A stretch of DNA of 64,000 nucleotides from assembly GCA_947072905.1 (NCBI GenBank), contig CAMTKF010000005.1, forward strand, positions 1 through 64,000. The letters run 5' to 3'. The translations under genes and the position numbers were made by a program. The DNA comes from an uncultured Bacteroidales bacterium. GTDB lineage: Bacteria > Bacteroidota > Bacteroidia > Bacteroidales > Muribaculaceae. Within the stretch, counting starts at the first letter, position 1. Every line of letters begins with the position of its first letter. Shown in pieces: positions 23,745 to 33,000 of the stretch. The notes below the pieces were generated by a model, which searched no databases, was not told the origin of the DNA, and saw nothing but the letters and a program-made list of their open reading frames with translations.

Positions 23745-24986
23745 ATGAAGAAAATTACATTCTTAGCAGGCTTATGCGCTCTGTTTTTCGCGCCTACTCT
23801 TGCTGCACAGGAAACCGTAGTGGAAGAAGTTGTAAACGTACAGGATGTACAGTACGTTGAAGATCCCACTCAGGGCTACGTCATGAACTCATTCTGGGAT
23901 AACTGGTTTATCACAGGTCAGGTTGGTGCAAACGTATATTTCTCAAAGCACGATGGTCTGCGCTCTTTCCAGGACCGTTTCAGCCCCGCTGCCAACCTTT
24001 ATATCGGCAAGTGGTTCACACCGGTATTCGGTGCCCGCGTAGGTGTTGACTGGATTCCCATGAAGGGTATGGGTTACCCCGGCAGTACCGGTGCTCTCAA
24101 GGGTGAACACACCATCGACGGCTACGTCAAGACACGCCAGATTGAAGTTGGTCCCGTATTCGACCTCATGGCCAGCATGACCAACCTTTTCTGCGGTTAC
24201 AACCCCAACCGCGTTTACGACCTCAGCCTCTACCTCGGTGGCGGTGGTTACTGGACCCTCACCAAGCAGTACAAGGCCAACGGTGAATCAGACGGCTACG
24301 GCAACTGCCACGACCGCGTGCTCACTTTCCGCGTAGGTATGATCCACACCTTTAACCTGAGCAAGCGCTGCGCCCTGTCACTCGACCTGCGTTTCAGCGC
24401 TCTCGACGGTACTTACGACTTTGAAGGCGCTTCTATGGCCAACCGCAACTACTACGACGTACAGGCTTACCTGGGCTTCACCTACCGTCTTGGCAAGGCC
24501 GACTGGAACCGTCCCATGGTTGCCATCTGTCCTCCCGCCGAAAACTGCGACGCCCTGCGCGCTCGTCTCGCTGCCGCCGATGCACGCATCGCCGACCTCG
24601 AAGGCCAGCTCCGCGACTGCCTCAACCGTCCTGCTACTGTAGTTAAGGAAGAAGTTGACAAGGCTCCCCTCGCCACTATCTACTACCCCATCGGCGTTTA
24701 CCGTCTCACAAAGGAAGACAACAACGTACTGGGTGCTGTAGCTGAAGTTATGAAGAGCAACGCCAACACCAACTACGTTCTTACCGGCTGGGCCGACAAC
24801 TACACCGGTACCGACGCCATCAACAAGCGTCTCCGCCAGAACCGCGTGAACGGTGTTTACGACAAGCTCATCAAGAACGGCGTTCCCGCTTCTCAGCTCG
24901 AAGCTACCACAAACGATGGTAACCTCTGCGACCTCGGCGAAAAGTATGTAGCCCTCGACCGCGCTGTAACCATCGAAGAAAAGTAA
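23745..24986 (+). CDS. OmpA-family outer-membrane protein
   Basis: 413 residues. Signal peptide 1-21 (MKKITFLAGLCALFFAPTLAAQ). An eight-stranded-barrel-like part (about 45-255) with alternating aromatic strands is followed by a short helical linker (ALRARLAAADARIADLEGQLRDC) and a C-terminal OmpA/MotB-type domain (about 300-413) that would bind peptidoglycan; the usual NxxL...R motif is present as NKRLRQNRVNGVYDKL. Likely a structural link between outer membrane and cell wall, and an abundant protein given its strongly biased codons (GGT, AAG, CTC). A leader of about 110 nt with a possible TAACTTAG -7 box at 23630 precedes it; a bidirectional terminator follows. Confidence 0.9.
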   Translation: MKKITFLAGLCALFFAPTLAAQETVVEEVVNVQDVQYVEDPTQGYVMNSFWDNWFITGQVGANVYFSKHDGLRSFQDRFSPAANLYIGKWFTPVFGARVGVDWIPMKGMGYPGSTGALKGEHTIDGYVKTRQIEVGPVFDLMASMTNLFCGYNPNRVYDLSLYLGGGGYWTLTKQYKANGESDGYGNCHDRVLTFRVGMIHTFNLSKRCALSLDLRFSALDGTYDFEGASMANRNYYDVQAYLGFTYRLGKADWNRPMVAICPPAENCDALRARLAAADARIADLEGQLRDCLNRPATVVKEEVDKAPLATIYYPIGVYRLTKEDNNVLGAVAEVMKSNANTNYVLTGWADNYTGTDAINKRLRQNRVNGVYDKLIKNGVPASQLEATTNDGNLCDLGEKYVALDRAVTIEEK

Positions 24987-25012
24987 TTTCCGAAAGGATT
25001 ACATAACGCAAA

Positions 25013-25050
25013 AAAAATCCCGGCACCGCATTTCGGCGCCGGGATTTTTT
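25013..25050. terminator. Bidirectional terminator between ompA-like gene and aminotransferase
   Basis: AATCCCGGC and GCCGGGATT pair around CCG/CGG, with A-tract before and T-tract after (25013-25050), so it can serve both converging genes. Confidence 0.85.
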
Positions 25051-25066
25051 ATGCTTTATTTATTGA

Positions 25067-26260
25067 TTATTTCAGTTTTTCAACAGCGGCTTTGATTCGG
25101 GCCATAGCCTCGGTGAGGTTTTCGTCGCTTGTGGCATAGCTGAACCTGATGTAGCCCGGTGCGCAGAATGCGGCGCCGTCTACGGTGGCCACGTGAGCTT
25201 CTTCAAGCAGATACATGGCAAGGTCTCCCGACGTGGCTATCACCTTGTCGCCGAATTTCTTGCCCAGTACATCGCTCACCTCGGGGAAGAGGTAGAAGGC
25301 GCCCATGGGCTCGTTAACCTTGAATCCGGGAATCTCGGCGGCGAGCTTCACCACCAGGTCGCGGCGGCGGCGGAAAGCTGCACACATCTCGGCCACACAT
25401 TCCTGCGAACCGTTGTAAGCTGCTTCGGCGGCCTTCTGGGCTATGGACGATGCACCCGAGGTATATTGGCCTTGAAGCTTCGACACAGCCTTGGCTATGG
25501 CAAGCGGAGCTGCGCAGTAGCCTATGCGCCAGCCGGTCATGGCGTATGCCTTCGACACACCGTTGATGATTACGGTGCGGTCGGCGATCTCGGGGAACGA
25601 AGCCATCGAGGTAAATTCGCCTGTATAGTTGATATGCTCGTAAATCTCGTCAGAAAGCACAATCACATCGGGATATTTGGCAATCACATCCACCAGAGCC
25701 TGCAGCTCGTCGCGGGTGTAGACGCTGCCGGTAGGATTGGAGGGCGAGCACAGCAGTATCATCTTGGTGCGGGGAGTGATAGCGGCTTCGAGCTGAGCCG
25801 GAGTCACCTTGAAGTTTGATTCTATTCCCGAAGGCACTGTGACGCTCTTGCCCTCGGCCAGTTTTACCATTTCAACATAGCTCACCCAGGCCGGAGTGGG
25901 AATCACCACCTCATCGCCGGGATTCACGGTGCTGAGTATCACATTGCACAGAGCCTGCTTGGCACCGTTGCCCACCACAATCTGGGCCGGCGAGAAGTTA
26001 AGACCGTTCTCGCGGCTGAGTTTGGCTGCTATGGCCTCGCGCAGCGACATGTAGCCCGGTACGGGCGAGTAGAAACTAAAGTTTTCATCAATAGCCCGTT
26101 TGGCGGCCTCTTTTATATGGTCGGGGGTATGAAAGTCGGGTTCACCAACCGACAGATTGATTACATCAATTCCTTGTGAGCGGAGTTCTCCACTCTTTTG
26201 CGACATAGCGAGCGTCTGCGACACTGCCAGCGATTCCACGCGTGCTGATAAGAAGTCCAT
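25067..26260 (-). CDS. aspC: Class I aminotransferase (aspartate aminotransferase type)
   Basis: 397 residues. PLP-binding lysine in NGVSKAYAMTGWRIGY (about residue 235), the substrate-carboxylate Arg near the C-terminus in APGYIRFSY, and SNPTGSVY and DEIYEHI motifs of the I-alpha/I-gamma group. Transfers amino groups, most likely between aspartate and 2-oxoglutarate; some family members use aromatic or other substrates, so the exact specificity is open. Begins MDFLSARVESLAVSQTLAM. Single gene, divergent from the lipoprotein/ABC operon; -7 box TAACTTTG (minus) at 26288-26295. Confidence 0.92.
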   Translation of the reverse strand: MDFLSARVESLAVSQTLAMSQKSGELRSQGIDVINLSVGEPDFHTPDHIKEAAKRAIDENFSFYSPVPGYMSLREAIAAKLSRENGLNFSPAQIVVGNGAKQALCNVILSTVNPGDEVVIPTPAWVSYVEMVKLAEGKSVTVPSGIESNFKVTPAQLEAAITPRTKMILLCSPSNPTGSVYTRDELQALVDVIAKYPDVIVLSDEIYEHINYTGEFTSMASFPEIADRTVIINGVSKAYAMTGWRIGYCAAPLAIAKAVSKLQGQYTSGASSIAQKAAEAAYNGSQECVAEMCAAFRRRRDLVVKLAAEIPGFKVNEPMGAFYLFPEVSDVLGKKFGDKVIATSGDLAMYLLEEAHVATVDGAAFCAPGYIRFSYATSDENLTEAMARIKAAVEKLK

Positions 26261-26287
26261 AACTAATCTTATAGGTTATACTTTTGG

Positions 26288-26295
26288 CAAAGTTA
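26288..26295 (-). promoter_or_regulatory. Aminotransferase promoter -7 box
   Basis: TAACTTTG on the minus strand, 28 bp upstream of the ATG. Confidence 0.55.
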
Positions 26296-26339
26296 CTAAA
26301 TTTTTTAAGAAAACCATCCCGGTGTTATAATATTATTCG

Positions 26340-26347
26340 TATCTTTG
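26340..26347 (+). promoter_or_regulatory. Promoter -7 box of the lipoprotein/ABC operon
   Basis: TATCTTTG, exact match, 33 bp upstream of the ATG at 26380. It fixes the start there rather than at the in-frame ATG 26284, which precedes the promoter. Confidence 0.55.
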
Positions 26348-26379
26348 CCACATTCTCAAGATTAACAAAGATCAAATAT

Positions 26380-27690
26380 ATGTTGAAACCACAATTCAAA
26401 CACCTCTGCCTGCTGTTTGCCGCAGCCATCATAGCATTATCGTCATGCACCAAGAAAGATATAGCCCATCCACTCGATGCCATAGGCAACAATGCCGATG
26501 CGGTGGCGCTTGCCAAACCTGTTGATCTGATAAAAGCCACCGGTGAATCCTCGCTGTCAGGCCTGGCCCGATATCTCAACGAGGAAAGCTACTCGCAGAT
26601 TGAGAAAATAAAGGACATCAAAGGATTGGACTTCGACCTTGTGGGCGTTGCCAAATACAAGGCTTTGAAAAGCCCGGTAATCATAATGGCCTCAAAAGAC
26701 CGCGGCGAGCTCGAGAAGTCGCTTAAAGACAACTATGGCAACGCAGAGTCAAACGACAGCCTCTCCATATTCATTGATGCACGCAACGGCCTTGGATTTG
26801 TGGTTAAAGACGACTATTTATATGTGATGCCCGCGTCAAATGCCGACGAAGCCACCGATGCTGTGGCTACCATGGCTCAGCAGCTCGCCGCCGGCCCTCT
26901 CGCCCCCTGGAAGCGCAACATCCTTACCGAGGACAATATGCTCAACGCCTTAGCGGTGCAAGACAATCTGTGCCTGTCGATGGCGCTCAACTGCACAGCC
27001 AAGGATTTTGACCTTAACATCATCAATCGCGATGCAACCGACGGCACTCCCTCCAACTTCTTGCCCGAGGGTTCATACGCCTATGCAAACGACTGTGCTT
27101 CACATATCAAGAAAAATTCACTCTTCTCGTTTGCTCTGGCCAAGATAGACCTGTCCAAGATATCCATACCGCGCTCGGCCGGCATATCGCGCGCACAACT
27201 TACCATGCTTCAGGCATTTGTGGCAGGTCCCTGCTATGCCAACGTTGAATTTACCGGCGATGATCCCACCGACTTCGGCAAACTCGCCATCAACGGAGCC
27301 ATCACCTCATCATCACCACAGGTGGCTGCTGTCATGCTAAGCGGTGTGAGCCGAGAATGCAGCCGCAGCGGTCTGCCCGTAAGCTCAAGCCCCGCAGGCT
27401 TGTCAATCAGCTACGACGATGCAATGCTCAAGGTGGCTACTGAAGGCGACCGGCTGACATTCAAGACCGAGTACCAGACATCCTCACCCTCTATCAGTGC
27501 CTCCGAGCTCGACGGCTGCATCTTCCGGGCCGCCGTTAATCTGCCCGCCAAGCTCAACAAGCAGCTCAACGACGCCGAATTCGGCCTGAAGGCTCAGCTC
27601 AAGGTTAAGGACAACTCAGTGCAGCTCAAAGGCGAATTTACCGACACCGAAGCCTCGATTTTTGAAAATCTCGCTAAAATATTCAAATGA
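26380..27690 (+). CDS. DUF4836-like lipoprotein
   Basis: 436 residues from ATG 26380. Lipoprotein signal ending ALSSC (Cys at about residue 24). The body has pairs of alpha/beta segments with acidic loops, like the DUF4836 group of Bacteroidetes lipoproteins; the assignment is tentative. It shares an ATGA with the following ATPase gene, so it is the first gene of a three-gene operon and probably a periplasmic or surface partner of the transporter. Role unknown. Confidence 0.7.
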   Translation: MLKPQFKHLCLLFAAAIIALSSCTKKDIAHPLDAIGNNADAVALAKPVDLIKATGESSLSGLARYLNEESYSQIEKIKDIKGLDFDLVGVAKYKALKSPVIIMASKDRGELEKSLKDNYGNAESNDSLSIFIDARNGLGFVVKDDYLYVMPASNADEATDAVATMAQQLAAGPLAPWKRNILTEDNMLNALAVQDNLCLSMALNCTAKDFDLNIINRDATDGTPSNFLPEGSYAYANDCASHIKKNSLFSFALAKIDLSKISIPRSAGISRAQLTMLQAFVAGPCYANVEFTGDDPTDFGKLAINGAITSSSPQVAAVMLSGVSRECSRSGLPVSSSPAGLSISYDDAMLKVATEGDRLTFKTEYQTSSPSISASELDGCIFRAAVNLPAKLNKQLNDAEFGLKAQLKVKDNSVQLKGEFTDTEASIFENLAKIFK

Positions 27691-28352
27691 ATATCAAGTC
27701 AATAAGCCTGGAGAATGTGCTCCCCAAAGTTTTCCTCGAAGACGGCGAGCGCACCTCCGGCACGGCATCTGACATCTGGAATACATCCATGCGTTTCGAG
27801 GCCGGCAAGTGCTATTGCATCAATGCGGCCTCGGGCACCGGCAAGACCTCGCTGTGTTCTTTTCTGATGGGTGTACGCACCGACTACACAGGCCGCATAT
27901 CATTCGACACCACCGATATAGCCACACTGGGCATAAACGACTGGTGCGAGCTGCGCCGCACTTCGCTCGCATATCTGCCGCAGGAGCTCGACATATTCGA
28001 CGAGCTTACCGCCCTCGACAACGTACTGCTCAAAAACCGCCTGACCGACTTCCATACCGAAGGCGAGATACGCAGCATGTTTGAAGCTCTCGAAATAGAC
28101 AACCGCATCTCGCGCCCGGCAGGCAAGCTGTCGGTGGGCCAGAAACAGCGCGTAGCTCTTATCCGTGCCCTGTGCCAGCCGTTCAGTTTCATACTGCTCG
28201 ACGAGCCGGTGAGCCACCTCGACGCCCGCAACAACGAGCTGTGCGCCAATATGGTGACCGACGCCGCCGCGGCACAGCAGGCCGGTGTGATATTCACCTC
28301 GGTGGGCAACCCGCTCACCGTCAATGTTCCATTCATCTCTCTCGCATTATGA
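27687..28352 (+). CDS. ABC transporter ATP-binding protein
   Basis: 221 residues. Walker A (ASGTGKTS near residue 52), Q-loop (YLPQELDIFDELTA), signature LSVGQKQR, Walker B (FILLDEP) with the D-loop SHLD. The LolD/MacB-like arrangement with a single permease behind suggests an envelope or efflux function rather than nutrient import. Starts inside the stop of the lipoprotein gene and its own stop overlaps the permease start, so all three are coupled. Confidence 0.9.
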   Translation: MNIKSISLENVLPKVFLEDGERTSGTASDIWNTSMRFEAGKCYCINAASGTGKTSLCSFLMGVRTDYTGRISFDTTDIATLGINDWCELRRTSLAYLPQELDIFDELTALDNVLLKNRLTDFHTEGEIRSMFEALEIDNRISRPAGKLSVGQKQRVALIRALCQPFSFILLDEPVSHLDARNNELCANMVTDAAAAQQAGVIFTSVGNPLTVNVPFISLAL

Positions 28353-29545
28353 TCTGGAAACTGCTCCGCAGGAATATAAGTATATGGCAGATAGCCGGTT
28401 ATGCCGCTGCCACTTTCATTGGCCTGAGCATTGTGCTGATAGCCCTGCAATTCTACCGCGATGTGTCGGCGGGGTTGCATAACGACGACAACGATGCCGG
28501 CGGCCTTGGCCTTATTTCCAAGCGCAACATAGTGATTTCTAAGCCTGTGGGCCTTAAATCATCCCTTTCGGGCACGGCCCCGTCGTTTTCTGACGGTGAG
28601 ATAGCCGACCTCGCAAGGCAGGAGTGGAGCGGAGCGGTAATGCCCTTTCAGGCCGCCGATTTCAAGGTGTGGGCCGGGGTAGACTTCGGCGGACGCGGCA
28701 TGTCTACAGCCCTGTTCTTTGAATCGGTGCCCGACAGCATAGTCGACGTAGACCCCGAATTATGGAAATTCAACCCGTCCGCGCCCGAGATACCCATCAT
28801 CATATCCAAAGACTACCTCACACTCTACAACTTCGGCTTCGCCTCCTCGGGCAACATGCCCATGCTGAGCGAGGGCATGATAGGCTCGGTGCCGCTCACC
28901 ATCACAATATCGGGCGCGGGCAACACCACTACCCTGCCCGGCCGCATAGTGGGTTTCTCGTCGTGGCTCAACACCGTGGCCGTGCCGCAGGCATTCATGG
29001 ACTGGGCACACGAACGATTCGGTGAGCCGAGCGTGGCCCAACCCTCAAGGCTGGTGATTGAAGTCACCGACCCCGCCAACCCCGAAATCGACGAATATCT
29101 GAGCCGCCACGACTATGAAGTGGCCGGCCCCGACAACGACCTCGGGCGCCTGTCGTTCTTCCTCACCCTGCTCACCACCGTCATTGCCGGCATAGGCGCA
29201 CTCATCACACTGCTGTCGCTGGGCATACTCGTATTGAGCCTTTATCTGCTTATACAGAAAAACCATAAATCAATCTCCGGACTGCTGCTGCTCGGCTACA
29301 AGCCCGGAGCCATAGCCGGCCGCTACATGCGCCTTGTGATAAGTGTGAACGCATCGGTGCTGCTGTTCGCATCCATCGTAGTGCCTGTGGTACAATCGCT
29401 GTGGGCGCCTGCTCTTACCTCGCTTTCGATGACTGCGGCATCGGTATGGCCCACTATATGTGCAGGCGCAGCCATAATGGTTGTAATTTCAACACTTAAT
29501 TCTTTAACTATCCGCAGGTTAGTCCACGGCTGTTTTCGAGCTTAA
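28349..29545 (+). CDS. ABC transporter permease, FtsX/MacB fold
   Basis: 398 residues from ATG 28349 (ATGA overlap with the ATPase); the longer frame to 28172 is out of context. One N-terminal membrane helix (about 17-36), a large periplasmic domain (about 40-275), then three helices near the C-terminus (about 280-310, 330-355, 365-390). This is the FtsX/MacB/LolC layout. Together with its ATPase it would act by mechanotransmission on lipoproteins or peptides; substrate unknown. The last gene of the operon. Confidence 0.85.
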   Translation: MIWKLLRRNISIWQIAGYAAATFIGLSIVLIALQFYRDVSAGLHNDDNDAGGLGLISKRNIVISKPVGLKSSLSGTAPSFSDGEIADLARQEWSGAVMPFQAADFKVWAGVDFGGRGMSTALFFESVPDSIVDVDPELWKFNPSAPEIPIIISKDYLTLYNFGFASSGNMPMLSEGMIGSVPLTITISGAGNTTTLPGRIVGFSSWLNTVAVPQAFMDWAHERFGEPSVAQPSRLVIEVTDPANPEIDEYLSRHDYEVAGPDNDLGRLSFFLTLLTTVIAGIGALITLLSLGILVLSLYLLIQKNHKSISGLLLLGYKPGAIAGRYMRLVISVNASVLLFASIVVPVVQSLWAPALTSLSMTAASVWPTICAGAAIMVVISTLNSLTIRRLVHGCFRA

Positions 29546-29631
29546 TGTTAATTTAACACTTAAATGTTAAAATTAGGACCTGCCGTGTAATTTTTCTATT
29601 AAAAAAGATTAATATTAGAAAATTTTTTCTT

Positions 29632-29890
29632 TACTTTGCTTCTGAAAACAACTGCGAGAGCGTAAACTCGCAGAAATAAGTCATAAAATTAATTTGTGAG
29701 CATACATATAGTGCTGATTCTGGCTTCGATAGCCATTTAGTGTAGAAATAACACCATAGAAAAACGCCTCCTTGCCCCTTCCCGGCAAGTGTCTTTGCAC
29801 ACAAGTAATACTATGAATTGAATAAAAATAGAGATTATATAAAATTACTAACTAAAAAACCTTTCTTGCATTCAAAACGTACGTTTTCAA
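29632..29890 (+). promoter_or_regulatory. Promoter and 240-nt structured leader of the sus locus
   Basis: A -7-like box TACTTTGC at 29632-29639 starts a leader of about 245 nt. CTGCGAG (29652-29658) pairs with CTCGCAG (29667-29673) at the very 5' end; CTTGCC (29771-29776) pairs with GGCAAG (29784-29789); and the perfect palindrome AAAACGTACGTTTT (29874-29887) ends three bases before the ATG. The last could be an operator or could occlude the start region. No coding sequence is seen in the leader. Confidence 0.55.
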
Positions 29891-32800
29891 ATGACGCGGA
29901 AAGCACTTCTTGCCTTCGCTATGATGCTGGCATGTGTCTTTCCCGCATTAGCGCAACAGATCACCGTTTCCGGTACCGTCTATGAACCCGACGGCCTCCC
30001 CGCAATCGGTGCGAGCGTTGTGGCAGAAGGCAACACTCTGGGTGTTGTTACCGATGTTGACGGTAATTATACCATTCAGGTTGCTTCTGACGGCAAGCTC
30101 GTATTCTCCTACATCGGCTGTGACACTCAGGTTATCGAAGTGGCAGGCCGCACTAACATCGACGTGCATCTTGTTACCAACACTACCACTCTTCAGGAAG
30201 TCGTTGCTATCGGTTACGGTGCCGTGAAAAAGTCTGACGCAACCGGTTCGGTTGCCGTTATCAAGCCCGATGAAATCGAGGCCGGTATCGCTACTTCTAC
30301 CCAGGACCTCCTCGTAGGCGCAAGCCCCGGTCTGGTTGTTACCACTGACGGTGGTAATCCTACCGGCGGTGCCACTATCCGTATCCGTGGCGGTTCTTCA
30401 CTCTCTGCTTCAAACGACCCCCTTATCGTTATCGACGGTGTGCCCCAGACCAACCAGGCCAACGGCGGCGGCATGAGCGCTATGTCGATGATCAACCCCC
30501 AGAACATCGAATCAATGACCATCCTCAAGGATGCTTCAGCTACAGCCATCTACGGTTCGCGCGCTTCTAACGGCGTTATCATCATCACCACCAAGAAAGG
30601 CCAGAGCGGACGTCCGCAGGTCAACTTCTCGGCAAACTTCTCTGTAAACACAGCCCGCAAGACCCTCAACATGATGAGCGGCGAACGTTTTGCTGAAGTT
30701 GTACGCGAAAACCTCGGCGACGCATCTGTTTCTCAGCTCGGCTACAACGGTACAATGTACAATACCGACTGGCAGAAAGAAGTGCTCCGCACATCATTCT
30801 CTCACGACTACAACCTCAGCGTAGGCGGCAAGGCCGGTATCCTTCCCTACCGCGTCAGCGCTTCATACATGAAGAACGACGGTATCCTGAAGACCTCCGA
30901 CATGCAGCGTGCCACATTCGGCTTCAACCTCTCGCCCAAGTTCCTCGACGACCATCTGTCGGTTCTCGCCAACGCCCAGGGTACATACGCCCGCACAGGC
31001 AACGCCAACATGGACGCTATCGGCAACGCCGTTACATTCGACCCCACCAAGCCCGTGCGCTCAAACATCCCCGTAGCAGGCGGCACCGGCCTTATGCTCT
31101 ATAACGGCTTCTACAACTACACTCCCGGCGGATTCTTCGACCGCAACGGTGCCATCAACCCCGTTCAGCTCATCGAAGACCAGGACAGCCACAACAAGAC
31201 TCTCTCGTCAACCGGTAACCTCCAGATTGACTACTCGCTCCACTTCCTGCCCGAGCTCCACTTCAACCTCAACCTCGGTTATCAGGTTTCGAAGAACGAT
31301 GCTCAGACCGTGATTGCCCAAAACTCGCTGCAGGCATGGAACAACTCAGGTCTTACATTCAACAACGCCAACGGTGCGTCTACCCTCAACAAGTGGCACG
31401 AAATACAGCAGAACACCCTGCTCGACTTCTACGCCAACTATAAGAAGGACTTCGAAGCCATCAAGTCTAACCTCGATGTAATGGTAGGTTACTCATGGCA
31501 GAAGTTCAACTACTTCGGCAACGAACAGACCTACGTTAACTCACGCGGTTTTGTTGACGCCAACGGTGCCAACGGCATGTCATACGCCGACGGTTCATAC
31601 TTCATGACCGAATCTGCCAACAACCCCGTGGGCGAAGTGGTAGGCGGCACAGTACGCAACCGCTGGGGCGCTCCCGTACAGCTCATCTCGTTCTTCGGAC
31701 GTCTCAACTACATCTTCGACGACACATATCTGCTCACCTTCACACTGCGCGACGACGGTTCTTCACGCTTCTCCAAGGACAACCGCTGGGGTATCTTCCC
31801 CTCTGTAGCCCTGGGTTGGAAGATTTCAAACCTTCCCGTGTTCAAAGACAGCAACGTGCTCAACGAGTGGAAGCTCCGTCTGGGCTGGGGTGAAACCGGT
31901 CAGCAGGACATAGGCAGCTACTTCCCCTACATGCCTATCTACTCCATCTCGTCAAACAACAGCTACATGTATCCCGGATACGTAAGCGGCGGCTGGATCA
32001 ATCCCCTCTATCCCCAGGCTTACGACAGCAACATCAAGTGGGAAACCACAGCTACATGGAACGTCGGATTTGACCTCGGATTCCTCAACAACCGCTTCAC
32101 CGCAGCCATCGACTGGTATCTGCGCGACACCCGCGACCTCCTGGCCCACACTCCCGCCAAGGGTCAGCAGACCTCTGACTACGTTACCACCAACATCGGT
32201 AAGCTCCGCAACTACGGTATAGAAGTAACCCTCGGCGGCAAGCCCGTGGTAACCGACGACTTCGTATGGAGCACCGGCGTTAACGTGGCATGGAACCGCA
32301 ACAAGATCACCAAGCTCAACCAGGGCGTACCCATGACAGCCCGCGGCACTGTGGGCGGTGGTATCGGTGCCGACCTCCAGTGGTTCATGGAAGGCGAAGC
32401 TGCCTACACATACCGCGTTTACCAGCAGGTTTACGACGAAAACAAGAATCCCATCCCCGGCCAGTACGTAGACCAGAACGCCGACGGTAAGATTGACCAG
32501 AACGACCTTATCAACTACCACTCTCCCGAACCCAAGGTTACCCTGTCGTGGAACAACAACTTCAGCTACAAGAACTGGGACTTCGGCTTCGTACTCCGCG
32601 CCAATATCGGCAACTACGTGTACAACGGCTTCCGCCGCGCCCGCACAGTGCTCTCGACTGTTGACCAGTACGGCCTCAACAACCTGCTCGACGACGAGTT
32701 CCTGTTCCCGACAACCTCGGCCCAGCACGTGCTCAGCGACTACTTCGTTGAAAACGCATCGTTCCTGCGCTGCGACAACATCACCCTGGGTTACACCTTC

Positions 32801-32968
32801 GACAACCTCTTCCACGACAGCATGCGTCTGCGTCTGTTCGGCGCTTGCCAGAATCCTTTCGTAATCACCAAGTACAAGGGTCTCGATCCTGAAGTGTTCG
32901 ACGGTCTCGACGCCAATGTATATCCGCGTCCCACAACCTTCACTCTTGGTCTCATCGCAACATTCTAA
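29891..32968 (+). CDS. susC: SusC/RagA-family TonB-dependent outer-membrane transporter
   Basis: 1025 residues. Signal peptide 1-21, a carboxypeptidase-D-like domain (about 23-100; VSGTVYEPDGLPAIGASV), a TonB box region (TLQEVVAIGYG), a plug with DPLIVIDGVP and ILKDASATAIYGSRASNG, then a 22-strand barrel ending in the aromatic C-terminal strand FTLGLIATF. It imports oligosaccharides (or peptides) captured by the SusD lid with energy from TonB. First gene of susC-susD-susE-susF-like; codons are strongly biased, which suggests high expression. Substrate cannot be read from the sequence; the SusE/F companions favour a glucan such as starch (inference). Confidence 0.95.
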   Translation: MTRKALLAFAMMLACVFPALAQQITVSGTVYEPDGLPAIGASVVAEGNTLGVVTDVDGNYTIQVASDGKLVFSYIGCDTQVIEVAGRTNIDVHLVTNTTTLQEVVAIGYGAVKKSDATGSVAVIKPDEIEAGIATSTQDLLVGASPGLVVTTDGGNPTGGATIRIRGGSSLSASNDPLIVIDGVPQTNQANGGGMSAMSMINPQNIESMTILKDASATAIYGSRASNGVIIITTKKGQSGRPQVNFSANFSVNTARKTLNMMSGERFAEVVRENLGDASVSQLGYNGTMYNTDWQKEVLRTSFSHDYNLSVGGKAGILPYRVSASYMKNDGILKTSDMQRATFGFNLSPKFLDDHLSVLANAQGTYARTGNANMDAIGNAVTFDPTKPVRSNIPVAGGTGLMLYNGFYNYTPGGFFDRNGAINPVQLIEDQDSHNKTLSSTGNLQIDYSLHFLPELHFNLNLGYQVSKNDAQTVIAQNSLQAWNNSGLTFNNANGASTLNKWHEIQQNTLLDFYANYKKDFEAIKSNLDVMVGYSWQKFNYFGNEQTYVNSRGFVDANGANGMSYADGSYFMTESANNPVGEVVGGTVRNRWGAPVQLISFFGRLNYIFDDTYLLTFTLRDDGSSRFSKDNRWGIFPSVALGWKISNLPVFKDSNVLNEWKLRLGWGETGQQDIGSYFPYMPIYSISSNNSYMYPGYVSGGWINPLYPQAYDSNIKWETTATWNVGFDLGFLNNRFTAAIDWYLRDTRDLLAHTPAKGQQTSDYVTTNIGKLRNYGIEVTLGGKPVVTDDFVWSTGVNVAWNRNKITKLNQGVPMTARGTVGGGIGADLQWFMEGEAAYTYRVYQQVYDENKNPIPGQYVDQNADGKIDQNDLINYHSPEPKVTLSWNNNFSYKNWDFGFVLRANIGNYVYNGFRRARTVLSTVDQYGLNNLLDDEFLFPTTSAQHVLSDYFVENASFLRCDNITLGYTFDNLFHDSMRLRLFGACQNPFVITKYKGLDPEVFDGLDANVYPRPTTFTLGLIATF

Positions 32969-33000
32969 TTGCCAACTCTCAGTAAAAAGGATAATTCAAT

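Noticed and set aside
31952..32815. 287-codon minus-strand frame inside susC
   Set aside because: Shadow of a highly biased gene; Val/Gly/Ala-rich with no domain.
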